A stretch of DNA of 33,152 nucleotides from Thermoplasmata archaeon (GTDB taxonomy: Archaea; Thermoplasmatota; Thermoplasmata; UBA10834), in assembly GCA_025457815.1 (NCBI GenBank), contig JALOTQ010000008.1, positions 1-33,152 of the forward strand. The letters run 5' to 3'. Positions 17,047-27,740 of this stretch are shown in pieces. Below the pieces are notes generated by a model, which saw nothing but the letters and a program-made list of their open reading frames with translations, was not told the origin of the DNA and searched no databases. Position numbers and translations under genes: made by a program. Within the stretch, counting starts at the first letter, position 1, and each line of letters starts with the position of its first letter.

Positions 17047-20000
17047 TTCTTGGCACCTCCTCCTGATAGGCCTCTCTTCCTTCTGAGGTAGAAGAACATG
17101 GCTGCGAGGACGGCTATGACCGCCACGAGCCCTATGTTGATCGTCATGGCGCTCGTGTCCAATGAGTAGACGATGTCGTCCCGCGTGACATCTATGTCGC
17201 CCGGTCCGACGAGCAGGTCCGGCACCACGACCGGCACGGGTCCGTAGGCGTTCGTGCCTGGGTTCTTGGTGGATGTCACGAGCACGATGGCTTCGGCCTC
17301 AGGGTCCGGGTTCGACCTGATGGCGGTGAACTTGATCATGAACACGCGCGAGTCCTGCGAGCTCACGTTCATCTGGCTCACGGGTTTCCTGGTGATGCCG
17401 TCGTAGAGCTCCGCGCTCCAGCCCATCGATGCCAGCGTCTCGGTGTTGGCGATCTGTAGCGTGTAGTTGTCCGCCACATTACCGCTGTTGAAGACAGTGA
17501 ACTTCGTGTAGGTGACCGTCGACGACACCGGCTCGGCAAGGCCGGAGTACTCAACGGAGACGTTGTAGATCACGGAGATGTTGACGGAGAGGTCCATGCT
17601 GGCCCTCGCAGCCGAGGAGCTGGAGGACTTCACGATGCAGTTGACCTTGTTCTCGCCCGCTGGCAGGATGCTCGTCACCGTCACGTCCGCGAAGACCGTT
17701 GCCTTGTTGTCCGTGCCGAAGTCGAGCGTGACCTGAGACTGGGAGAACGAGACGTTCATGCCCGAGCCTGAGAAACTCAATGTGTACGTGTCCGCTATGT
17801 TGCCCGTGTTCTCGATCGTGAATGAGTATGTCACCGTGTCACCGGGGATCGCGTTCTGCATCTGCGACTTGTTCCACGATGCAGTGACGGTGTACTTCGA
17901 GCTCCTCGTGAGCGCGAAGGTCGTGTCGACGTCCGTGTCGGTCAGCGATACCCGCGTTGAGCCGGAGTATGATATCGTGTTGTCGTTCTCGACCACGGAA
18001 GTGCTAGCGGACAGAGTGACGTTGCCCGAAGGCAGCAGGAGCCCGAACCTTCCGCTCGAGTCCGATACCGTGTACAGCTTCGCGTTGCCGCTCGCGACGG
18101 ATATGACGAGCGAGGCGCCCGAGCCCGCCACGGTCAGCGTGCCCGAGAGGTAGAGCCCGGCTTCCATCGTGATGTCCAGATCCATGGCGACGTTCTTCAC
18201 CAGGACGACCGTTGTGAGGGTCGCGCGCTTCTCCTGGAGCCTCGTGACATAGACTGTGTAGTCTCCCGGCTGCACGAGCTCGCTGAACTCACCGGACGTG
18301 GATGTGTAGAACGAGGCGTTCTCGCCGTACTTCGTGTTCGCCACCAGCTGGACGAAGGCGTACTGCGGCTGGCCGTCAGGCCCGAACACGGTTCCCGAGA
18401 AGGTAGTGTTATCCCAGCGCTTCTGCAGGCCGACGTTCACCGAGACGCTCGCGGAGGCGACCGACACCTCGACTTCCGCGAAGTATTCGATGTAGTGTAT
18501 ACGCGCGCCGTCAGTCGAGGTCGTCTCGAGCAGGTACGAGATGTCGTATGTCCCCGTCGGGAGCTTCACGGAGTATCTGCCCGTCGTGGACGACCTGACG
18601 CTGACCTCCTCTCCGGTAGAGGACACCGCCGTCACGGTCACCTGCTTCCCAGGCGCTTCCGAGCCTATGGTTATCATGCCGGTGACCTCGTAGGCGCGTT
18701 CGAGCTCCAGGTCGAACTGCCTCGAGTCCCTCGTTATGTATGCGATGCTCATGTTGGCGTATGTGTAGCCCATGACCGTGCTCACGGCATAGACCTTGTA
18801 CTCGCCCGCCAGGACGAACGCCGAGTAGTTCAATGATGTGATGGTCAACTCGACAGATTCCGGCCCGTCGAGGCTGATATCGGTCTCCGCGCCTGCCCCC
18901 TCCACGAGTCCGTAGACCTCGACCTTCTTCACCATCTGGACATCTACGTTGTATGCGATGCCCGAGGGTGCGAACTGTCTCGAACCCGTTTCGAACAAGT
19001 ACTTCTCGCCGCCCATCGGGTTGGTGTACTGGTCGACGAGGACCTTGTAGAGTCCCGCCGGCAGGTATGCCGAGAAGTATCCTCCCGCGCCCGTGGTGGC
19101 GTACACCGGCGAGAGCAGGAACGAGTCTGGCATGAAGGCCACCTGGACTTCCCTGACGCCTGTTCCGGCATCAGTCGCGTAGCCCGTCACGAGGACCTTG
19201 TCGGGGGTCGCCACGATCTCCATCCCGGTCGTGTCCCTGGAGAGCGTCATCATGTTGCTCCATCCGGAGTACCCCGGGTCCGCGACCCGAATCGTGACCG
19301 TGGCGCTCTGGGGCAGTGCGAGGAGGAACTCGCCGTCCGCGTCCGCGACCGCGGTGTGCAGCCGGCCGTACTGATCCGTTATCTCGAGCCATGCGCCCGA
19401 GCCCAGGTCGAGGCCGGAGACACCGGTGAGGGCGTCCTTGTCCAGCCATATGGCGCCCCTGGCGCTGTAGGCGTCCTGCATGCTGAGCGTGAATGTGTGC
19501 GAGGTCGCCGAGACGGCCTGCGTGCCGGAGTAGAGCCGCTTCCCGCTCTTGCCCATGCACGTGAGGTCGTAGACGCCCGCGGGAATCTTGAGGTCGAACA
19601 TGCCGCCTCTGTCGGTCTGGACCGACATGCGCGCACCCGTCGACGACTGGAATGTAAGGTACTCGCCGCTTGCGTAAGCTCCTATCCTCGTCAGCAGCGT
19701 TCCATCGACGTGGACTGCCGCCTCGAGCGCGACCGTCACGCTCGCCGCGTCGGAGACGGAGACATCCACGAGCCTCAATGCGGCGAAGGAGCCGGAGCCC
19801 GAGTGATAGAGGCCGTATATCGAGTACACGCCCCTGGGCACCTGGAGGACGACCTCGCCGAACCTGTCCGTCTGGCCCGTCACCATGTTGGACGCGTCGT
19901 AGTAGTCGTTGACTGAGAATATCGTGAGCGGGGCCGCGTAGCCGTTCAGCTGGAATGCCACGTTGATCGTGGCCGAGGGCAGGATCGTGACGTTCCGGCT

Positions 20001-23000
20001 GGAGGACGCACCTTGAGCCACAGTGAAGACTTCGTTGTAGATGATGCTCCCTTCCTCGGTTGTGGTGACGACATACGAGCCCACCACTAGCCGGTCGAAT
20101 GAGAAGTTGCCGCGGGAGTTCGTGACCATGGTGCTCGTGTACGGACCCGCCGTGTCCAGCAGCTTCACCTCTATTCCGGCCGCCGGGGAGCCGTCCTTCT
20201 CGACGACCGAGCCCGAGACCTTTGCCGGCTGTATCGGCAGGTCCAGCGCGGCGTTCACTCCCGCGGTGATGTTCGCCAGATCCTCTATGGGTAGCTGGAC
20301 GCCGTTGACGACCGTGGAGAACGAGTACCTGCCTGGCGGCAGGAGCATCGAGTAGCTTCCATCGGACGCATCGATCTCGTAAGTCTCGTTCGTGTCCAGC
20401 TCGAGCGCGTACACCGTCAGGTCGGTGATGAGCTCGTCCGTGCCCGAGGTGTAGTTGCCGTCCTTGTTCAAGTCCCAGAATATGTCTCCAGAGACCTCGG
20501 AGCCCTTCATGACAAAGTCCTTGGTGAAGATGTAGTCGTAGACGCCGTCCATGTCGAGGTCCTGGGCCTTTCTCATGGCCTGGTCGTCCGTGACATTGAA
20601 CTGCATCTGGGTTATCAGTGTCTCGCCCTGGAGGTACACGTTCCTCGCATCGCCTGTGGAGAACGTCAGTGTTACGTTGCCGAAGGGCGCGAGCAGAGAG
20701 TACTGCCCGTTCGAGTCCGTCAAGATCGTGTTGTGCGGGATACCGTATTCGTCCTGCACGGTGACCCTGAGGTTCGCTACGGGATAGCCTTCCTCCGTCG
20801 TGACCGTGCCGTTGACATAGGCGCCGGCGTAGTACTTCAGGAACACCGCGCCCTGGCGGTAGAACGAGGTCGTGCCGTAGTCGACGACCCCTTCGATCTC
20901 GCCCGCGTTGATCCTGTCATTGAGGTCGAGGGCTTCCTCGAGGCTCACCGCAGTCCACGCGTCGCTGTGCTTCCAGTACTCGTCCGCAGGGTATGGGTTG
21001 TAGTAGGCCGTCCTGTAGACCATCCTGAAGTGTGTCAGGTTCCAGCCAGGGGCCGACTGGTACTGGTAGCTCGCGGCCGTCCCGCTGTATCCTGGGAGGC
21101 CGTCGTTGGCGAGGCCGATCTCCGCGGGCGCGTACCCGCACATGGCCTTGTAGAACATGCTCGAATAGAACCCGTCCTGGTAGACGATCTTGTAGTTCGT
21201 TATGATCATGTCGGCCGTAAGATCTTCCAGGTCGTATTCGCGGTCGTACTGGTCGACCGCCTTGATAGTGTAGTAGTCAATCGGAATGCTGTTCTCGATC
21301 CTTCTGTCGGACAGCTTCGCGGGGGCGTAGAATATGCCCGTGTTGGTCCCGGCGAGAGGCATCATCCTTGAGTCTGCCATGAAGTACCTGATGCTCCAGC
21401 CGGTGTAGTCGCAAAGCTCGTCGTAGAGAAGCACGAGCTGGTCAAGGCCTATGCTCTCGAGCTCCGTCCTGCCCGCGACTATCCTCGCGTTGATCTCCGT
21501 CAGGTCAGGGGCCATGGAGCCGTAGACGTCGGGGCTGGCCAGGATCTCATCGATGAGATTCTGCGTCGGGCCGAATATTATCTGGTCCATGCGCTCAGAG
21601 GACAGCCCGTGCCTCTCGAACATGGAGTATATGCCGGGCTTCAGGACCGGGTCCTGAACGCCCGAGGATGCGAGCCTGTATGCGAACACGGCGATGGCGT
21701 CCGTCTCGCCGTCGCCGACTATGATGTTACCAGTGAGTTGGTATCCGTTCTGGAAGTTGTCTGCCACGGTCGGGTGCTTTCCGTCCTGGACGGCCTCGAA
21801 CCCGTAGTCCCACCATGCCACATACGCCGGCCTTTGGCTCTCAGGGAGTATGTCCGCATCGGTCTCCGCGAACCAGTCCCACGCCGCCGGGAAGTAGTAT
21901 GATGGAAGTGGCAGTGAATACCCGAACGCCCCGAGGTACCAAGTGTCGCCCGTTTCCTCCATCGTGCCGTTCAGAACGTCGTACCCGCTCGGGCGCAGGA
22001 AGCTCGGCATGCTCTGGTAGATCTCCCTGTCCATGTCGGCCTTGATCTGCTGCGGGATGCCCGCATCAGTCCCGAACCACACGTTCGGGAGTACGACGAG
22101 GAACGCGAGGAAGAGAACGCCGACCACGTGCCTGATCTTGATGCTCTTCCGCATGACCCTCAGGTAGGACCCGCTGGCCCCCATGATGGACTTGCGGACG
22201 CTCAGGAAGTCCAGGCGATCAACGATTATGACCAGGACCCAGGCCGATGCGAGCGCGAACGCGGGACCGGCGTTGAACATGAACCTGCCCGCCGATATCG
22301 CCATGAATATCGACGCGCCCAGCCAGACGACCAGGAATATGTAGTCGGGGACCGCGTGCTTCGGTATCTGCCAGAAGGCCCATGCTAGCCCTATGACTGA
22401 CATGAAGAACGTCACGGCGCCGAAGCCCAGGGCGATCTCGCTGAACGCGGGGGCCCGCGCCTCTGCGATCGTGGAGTACAGCTTATTCTGCACGAAGTAC
22501 CCCTGCCCGCTCAGGATCGCCTCGGCGAGCGCGGGGTCCACGATGTTGACTATGAATATGCCCATCGCAAGGACCGCGATGATGGCCGGGAAGGTCAGCG
22601 TCCACGGATAGTCCCTCGAGACGACGAACATCATGCCGAGGAAGAGCGACGCGGCCCAGAGATACACGGGCACATCGAATCTGACAGGGATCAGCGTCTG
22701 GTAGTAGTACACCGGGAAGGACATCAGGAACCCGAAGCCCAGGCTCAGCGCGACGATGATCGTCACGCTCAGAGAGTCGATGTTCTTGAACTTGTTAATC
22801 AGGACCTGTATCACGTAGTAGACGAGTATGATCACGGCCGCGTAACCGAACCCGACCCATGCCATGACGACCCCGCCGAAGGCCGTGCCGGCCATCAGGG
22901 AGTACAGTACCGACTTGCGGCTGTTGGCGAAGTAGTCCTTCAGTCCGCCACGTATGCTCGACCAGCTGCGCCAGTTCTCCACCCATTTCTTGTGCTGTTG

Positions 23001-23585
23001 GGTCTTGACCGCCCTGAGCAGGAAGAAGAACGTAAGAACTATGAGGAACAGGATGAACGAATCGTGGTCCGCATCTGACAGGACGCTACGCTGGATGTGG
23101 CTCGGCATCACTGCCAAGAAGAACGCGGCCACGAGCCCGACGCGTCTGCTGAAGCTCTCCTTTCCGATGAAGTAGAGCGGTATGATCGTGAGCGCGCCCC
23201 AGAAGGCCGGGGTCATCATGAGCGTCCAGCCCAGGGAGTCGTCCGGGGTCGCGAACATGTCCTGTATGATGACCGCGGGCACGACTATTGCGAAGCTGAA
23301 CAGCGGCGGACGCGGGTTCCTGATCCCGTCCGGGTAGTTGATGAGCGGGTCCCAATACAGCTGTTTGCCCGTGTCCATGTTGTACTCGAGGATCCGCTGC
23401 CAATAGTACGAGTCGGACCCTCCTGACACCAGGTATCCGTTGTCCTCTGCGATCGAGTACCCGTAGAACGACCTCACGAACATCGCGAGGAAGAACAATA
23501 TGAACAACATGACGAGGTCCGGCCAATTTTGCGAGACCCACTGCTTGAATCCGCTCGGCCCCCTGTCCCCCCTTAGCTTGGACAT
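17043..23585 (-). CDS. aglB: Giant STT3/AglB-family oligosaccharyltransferase with C-terminal array of carboxypeptidase-regulatory-like/Ig-like modules, NEW3-like domains and terminal TM anchor
   Basis: N-terminal multi-TM STT3 core with GGSDSYYWQRI, SDADHDSFI and catalytic WWDYG (21801-21815). About 11 modules with the pattern ..G.Y...LP.G.Y.. follow, then IPGDTVTYSFTIENTGNIADTYTLSFSG (NEW3-like) and TM INIGLVAVIAVLAAMFFYLRRKRG. Start trimmed to ATG 23585 because the TATA box lies at ~23667-23674. Confidence 0.9.
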   Translation of the reverse strand: MSKLRGDRGPSGFKQWVSQNWPDLVMLFILFFLAMFVRSFYGYSIAEDNGYLVSGGSDSYYWQRILEYNMDTGKQLYWDPLINYPDGIRNPRPPLFSFAIVVPAVIIQDMFATPDDSLGWTLMMTPAFWGALTIIPLYFIGKESFSRRVGLVAAFFLAVMPSHIQRSVLSDADHDSFILFLIVLTFFFLLRAVKTQQHKKWVENWRSWSSIRGGLKDYFANSRKSVLYSLMAGTAFGGVVMAWVGFGYAAVIILVYYVIQVLINKFKNIDSLSVTIIVALSLGFGFLMSFPVYYYQTLIPVRFDVPVYLWAASLFLGMMFVVSRDYPWTLTFPAIIAVLAMGIFIVNIVDPALAEAILSGQGYFVQNKLYSTIAEARAPAFSEIALGFGAVTFFMSVIGLAWAFWQIPKHAVPDYIFLVVWLGASIFMAISAGRFMFNAGPAFALASAWVLVIIVDRLDFLSVRKSIMGASGSYLRVMRKSIKIRHVVGVLFLAFLVVLPNVWFGTDAGIPQQIKADMDREIYQSMPSFLRPSGYDVLNGTMEETGDTWYLGAFGYSLPLPSYYFPAAWDWFAETDADILPESQRPAYVAWWDYGFEAVQDGKHPTVADNFQNGYQLTGNIIVGDGETDAIAVFAYRLASSGVQDPVLKPGIYSMFERHGLSSERMDQIIFGPTQNLIDEILASPDVYGSMAPDLTEINARIVAGRTELESIGLDQLVLLYDELCDYTGWSIRYFMADSRMMPLAGTNTGIFYAPAKLSDRRIENSIPIDYYTIKAVDQYDREYDLEDLTADMIITNYKIVYQDGFYSSMFYKAMCGYAPAEIGLANDGLPGYSGTAASYQYQSAPGWNLTHFRMVYRTAYYNPYPADEYWKHSDAWTAVSLEEALDLNDRINAGEIEGVVDYGTTSFYRQGAVFLKYYAGAYVNGTVTTEEGYPVANLRVTVQDEYGIPHNTILTDSNGQYSLLAPFGNVTLTFSTGDARNVYLQGETLITQMQFNVTDDQAMRKAQDLDMDGVYDYIFTKDFVMKGSEVSGDIFWDLNKDGNYTSGTDELITDLTVYALELDTNETYEIDASDGSYSMLLPPGRYSFSTVVNGVQLPIEDLANITAGVNAALDLPIQPAKVSGSVVEKDGSPAAGIEVKLLDTAGPYTSTMVTNSRGNFSFDRLVVGSYVVTTTEEGSIIYNEVFTVAQGASSSRNVTILPSATINVAFQLNGYAAPLTIFSVNDYYDASNMVTGQTDRFGEVVLQVPRGVYSIYGLYHSGSGSFAALRLVDVSVSDAASVTVALEAAVHVDGTLLTRIGAYASGEYLTFQSSTGARMSVQTDRGGMFDLKIPAGVYDLTCMGKSGKRLYSGTQAVSATSHTFTLSMQDAYSARGAIWLDKDALTGVSGLDLGSGAWLEITDQYGRLHTAVADADGEFLLALPQSATVTIRVADPGYSGWSNMMTLSRDTTGMEIVATPDKVLVTGYATDAGTGVREVQVAFMPDSFLLSPVYATTGAGGYFSAYLPAGLYKVLVDQYTNPMGGEKYLFETGSRQFAPSGIAYNVDVQMVKKVEVYGLVEGAGAETDISLDGPESVELTITSLNYSAFVLAGEYKVYAVSTVMGYTYANMSIAYITRDSRQFDLELERAYEVTGMITIGSEAPGKQVTVTAVSSTGEEVSVRSSTTGRYSVKLPTGTYDISYLLETTSTDGARIHYIEYFAEVEVSVASASVSVNVGLQKRWDNTTFSGTVFGPDGQPQYAFVQLVANTKYGENASFYTSTSGEFSELVQPGDYTVYVTRLQEKRATLTTVVLVKNVAMDLDITMEAGLYLSGTLTVAGSGASLVISVASGNAKLYTVSDSSGRFGLLLPSGNVTLSASTSVVENDNTISYSGSTRVSLTDTDVDTTFALTRSSKYTVTASWNKSQMQNAIPGDTVTYSFTIENTGNIADTYTLSFSGSGMNVSFSQSQVTLDFGTDNKATVFADVTVTSILPAGENKVNCIVKSSSSSAARASMDLSVNISVIYNVSVEYSGLAEPVSSTVTYTKFTVFNSGNVADNYTLQIANTETLASMGWSAELYDGITRKPVSQMNVSSQDSRVFMIKFTAIRSNPDPEAEAIVLVTSTKNPGTNAYGPVPVVVPDLLVGPGDIDVTRDDIVYSLDTSAMTINIGLVAVIAVLAAMFFYLRRKRGLSGGGAKK

Positions 23586-23666
23586 AAAAGGCCTCGCACC
23601 GCTTTCCCGTGTTTCGGCCAAAGACAATGCACCCTGGAGATAGTAGCCCACCGATACCGGGGGTGC

Positions 23667-23676
23667 TATATATACG
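23667..23676 (-). promoter_or_regulatory. TATA box for the aglB-like gene
   Basis: CTATATATAC (minus-strand GTATATATAG). TSS predicted ~23645, giving a ~60-nt leader to ATG 23585. Confidence 0.55.
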
Positions 23677-23760
23677 TTATCCGGCAGGGGTGGCTGCCGA
23701 CTGCGGAGATTTCGAGCTATCTGGCATGCTAACGATTGTCATCGTTTTCCGAACCGTTGC

Positions 23761-24402
23761 TCAGACACTTCCCCGGACCTCGTCCGCTAGCGACTTCGCA
23801 GCGGCGCCGGGGTCGGGGGCCTCATATATCGCCCTGCCGACGATGATGTAGTCCGCACCCGCGCGGATGGCGTCAGAAGCCTTTCCGCCCTGGGCGCCCA
23901 CGCCGGGGGAGATGATTTCCATCTTGCCGATTATCTTCCTCAGGTCCGAGATGCGCTCTGGCCTCGTGGCGGGGGCGACGATCCCTCTGGCGCCGCACGC
24001 CTTTGCCATGGCCGCCAACCTGTCGGCCGCTGGGGCCGTGAACTGCTTCCCGCCGGGGTGGCTCATCTCCGTCACCACGAAGACCTGGCCCTTGGCAGCC
24101 TCCACGCAGGCCTTGACGGAATCATCCCCCGTGAAGCCGTGGGCGATGACCGCGCTGGCGCCCCTGGACATCGCCTGCTCGACGATGAGCCGGTTGGTGT
24201 TCGGGATGTCCGCGATCTTGAGGTCGCATATCACGGCCTTCACCTTGGACATCTCAGATATGATGTCAGGACCGGCCGCGAGTATCAGAGGCCAGTTTAT
24301 CTTGATCGCGTCCACGTGCTCCCTGACGGCCTTCACCACCCTCATCGCGTCCGGTCTCGACGTGACATCGAGCGCGAGTATGACCCTGTTCTTCTTCTCC
24401 AT
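23761..24402 (-). CDS. pyrF: Orotidine 5'-phosphate decarboxylase
   Basis: VILALDVTSRPDAMRVVKAV, VICDLKIADIPNTNRLI, SPGVGAQGG, GADYIIVGRAIYEAPDP. Confidence 0.95.
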   Translation of the reverse strand: MEKKNRVILALDVTSRPDAMRVVKAVREHVDAIKINWPLILAAGPDIISEMSKVKAVICDLKIADIPNTNRLIVEQAMSRGASAVIAHGFTGDDSVKACVEAAKGQVFVVTEMSHPGGKQFTAPAADRLAAMAKACGARGIVAPATRPERISDLRKIIGKMEIISPGVGAQGGKASDAIRAGADYIIVGRAIYEAPDPGAAAKSLADEVRGSV

Positions 24403-24504
24403 CCGCTTCCCCGCGAGGCATGGAGTACCCCTCGATTAACCTTTACGCCGGCTCGCCGAAACTGAGCGCATCTTTTCAATTACCCTCATGAAGATACCGG
24501 CTCC

Positions 24505-25653
24505 GTGGCCAGAATCCGAAGGATGCCAAGGAACTCCGCATACACGGGCAAGCTGCCGGGCGGCTGCGTGCTGTGCGAGCAGGGGGCCAAGATGGTCCTC
24601 CTCGTGACGGGAGAGTGTTCGAGAGGATGCTACTACTGCCCGCTCTCCAACGAGAAGCGCGGCAAGGACGTGTTCTACGCGAACGAAAGACGCGTTCACG
24701 ATATCGAGCAGATAGTGGACGAGGCAAAACTGATGGACGCGCTCGGGACGGGCGTGACTGGCGGTGACCCGCTCGATGCCATCGACAGGACTGTGGACTC
24801 GATCAAGGCGCTGAAGAAGGCGTTCGGAAAGGACCACCACGTGCATCTGTACACCTCGACCACGGACAAGCGCAAGCTAAGAAGGGTGGCAGAGGCGGGC
24901 CTCGACGAGATAAGGTTCCATCCGATGACGGCCCAGTGGAAGGATCTGGCCGGATCGAGCTTCCCGGAGGCGATCGCTCACTCCAAGAGGCTCGGGATGA
25001 AGGTCGGCCTCGAGATACCCGTGATCCCCGGAAGGGCGGAGGAGATCATCTCGCTGATCGCGTCGGCCGACGAGCTCTGCCTGGACTTCGTCAACCTGAA
25101 CGAGCTCGAATTCTCTGAGACCAATTGGCGCGCGCTGCGCAGGTTAGGGTTCGATGTTAAGAAGGAGGATGACGTTTCCTCGGGCGTCGACGGAAGCGAG
25201 GTGCTAGCCCTGGACCTTCTCAGGCTCGACACGAAGGTCCCGCTTCACTACTGCTCGGCCGCCTTCAAGGACGGTGTCCAGCTCAGGAGGAGAATCATGA
25301 GGAGAGCGAAGAGAGTGAAGAGACCGCACGAGGAGCTGACGGACGACGGCACGTTCATAATCGGCATCATCGAGACGGACAGACCCTCCGCGACGGGCGC
25401 GTGGCTTCTCCACGAGTTCGAGGTGCCCGGGAATCTCATCTGGAGCGACGGCTCGGGCGAGAGGCTCGAGGTCGCCCCTTGGATACTCGAGGAGATTTTC
25501 GGGGAGATCGACATGCCCTGCTACATCGTCGAGGAATATCCCACTGCGGACAGGCTCGAGGTCGAGCGCAGGCCCCTGAAGAAGGCGTCTGCAAGGAAGG
25601 CCAAGCCTGCGAAGAAGAAGACCTCAAAGGCGAGGAAGGTCAAGCGACGCTGA
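24505..25653 (+). CDS. Radical SAM protein (COG2108-like archaeal family) with lysine-rich C-terminal tail
   Basis: GECSRGCYYCPLS (CxxxCxxC) preceded by GGCVLCEQGAKMVLLVTG. GTG start. C-terminus KKASARKAKPAKKKTSKARKVKRR. Confidence 0.85.
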   Translation: MARIRRMPRNSAYTGKLPGGCVLCEQGAKMVLLVTGECSRGCYYCPLSNEKRGKDVFYANERRVHDIEQIVDEAKLMDALGTGVTGGDPLDAIDRTVDSIKALKKAFGKDHHVHLYTSTTDKRKLRRVAEAGLDEIRFHPMTAQWKDLAGSSFPEAIAHSKRLGMKVGLEIPVIPGRAEEIISLIASADELCLDFVNLNELEFSETNWRALRRLGFDVKKEDDVSSGVDGSEVLALDLLRLDTKVPLHYCSAAFKDGVQLRRRIMRRAKRVKRPHEELTDDGTFIIGIIETDRPSATGAWLLHEFEVPGNLIWSDGSGERLEVAPWILEEIFGEIDMPCYIVEEYPTADRLEVERRPLKKASARKAKPAKKKTSKARKVKRR

Positions 25654-26076
25654 TGCTCTGGACGTTGTGGTGCCTGTTCACGACCTCGCGGGCGATGCGC
25701 AGGTTCCTTCCGTTCTTACCGATCGCCTTGCCCTTGACCTTCGGGTCGACGGTGACGGTCGCGTGGATGATGTTCCCGCGGTCCTCGATCGTGACGCTCT
25801 GAACGGAGTACGTGTGGAAGACGTTCTTGATGAAAGTCTCCGGGTCCTCCGAGTACTCTATGACGTGTATGTTCTTCCCCGTCAGGTTCTTGAGCCGGAT
25901 GACGTTCTCGCCCTTCTTCCCGACCGCCTTGCTCCCCTGGCCCTTCTCCACGACGAAGACGAGCTTCTCCTCAGTCTCGAGGCAGTCCTTGACCTGGGTG
26001 CCAGTGACCTTCTCGAAGAGTGATATGTACCGCAGCGTATCCTCGGTGAATGTTATGTCGCCCATCTTCCCACTCA

Positions 26077-26077
<1 letters not shown>
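25640..26077 (-). CDS. nusA: Archaeal NusA-like transcription factor (two KH domains)
   Basis: KAVGKKGENVIRLKNLTG and KAIGKNGRNLRIAREVV KH motifs. ~145 aa. Position downstream of rpoA2 and L30e is standard for archaea. Confidence 0.92.
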
Positions 26078-27738
<1,661 letters not shown>

Positions 27739-27740
27739 GT

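Noticed and set aside
17043-20840. Repeat-rich AglB tail considered as a separate adhesin/phage fibre gene or fused assembly artefact
   Set aside because: The single frame is open with no internal stop, the module register is consistent, and a final TM anchor is in frame with the STT3 core. Treated as one protein, with read-level verification suggested.
20733-21371. 212-aa plus-strand ORF within the aglB-like gene
   Set aside because: Antisense to the continuous AglB frame, with no start signals or family motifs.
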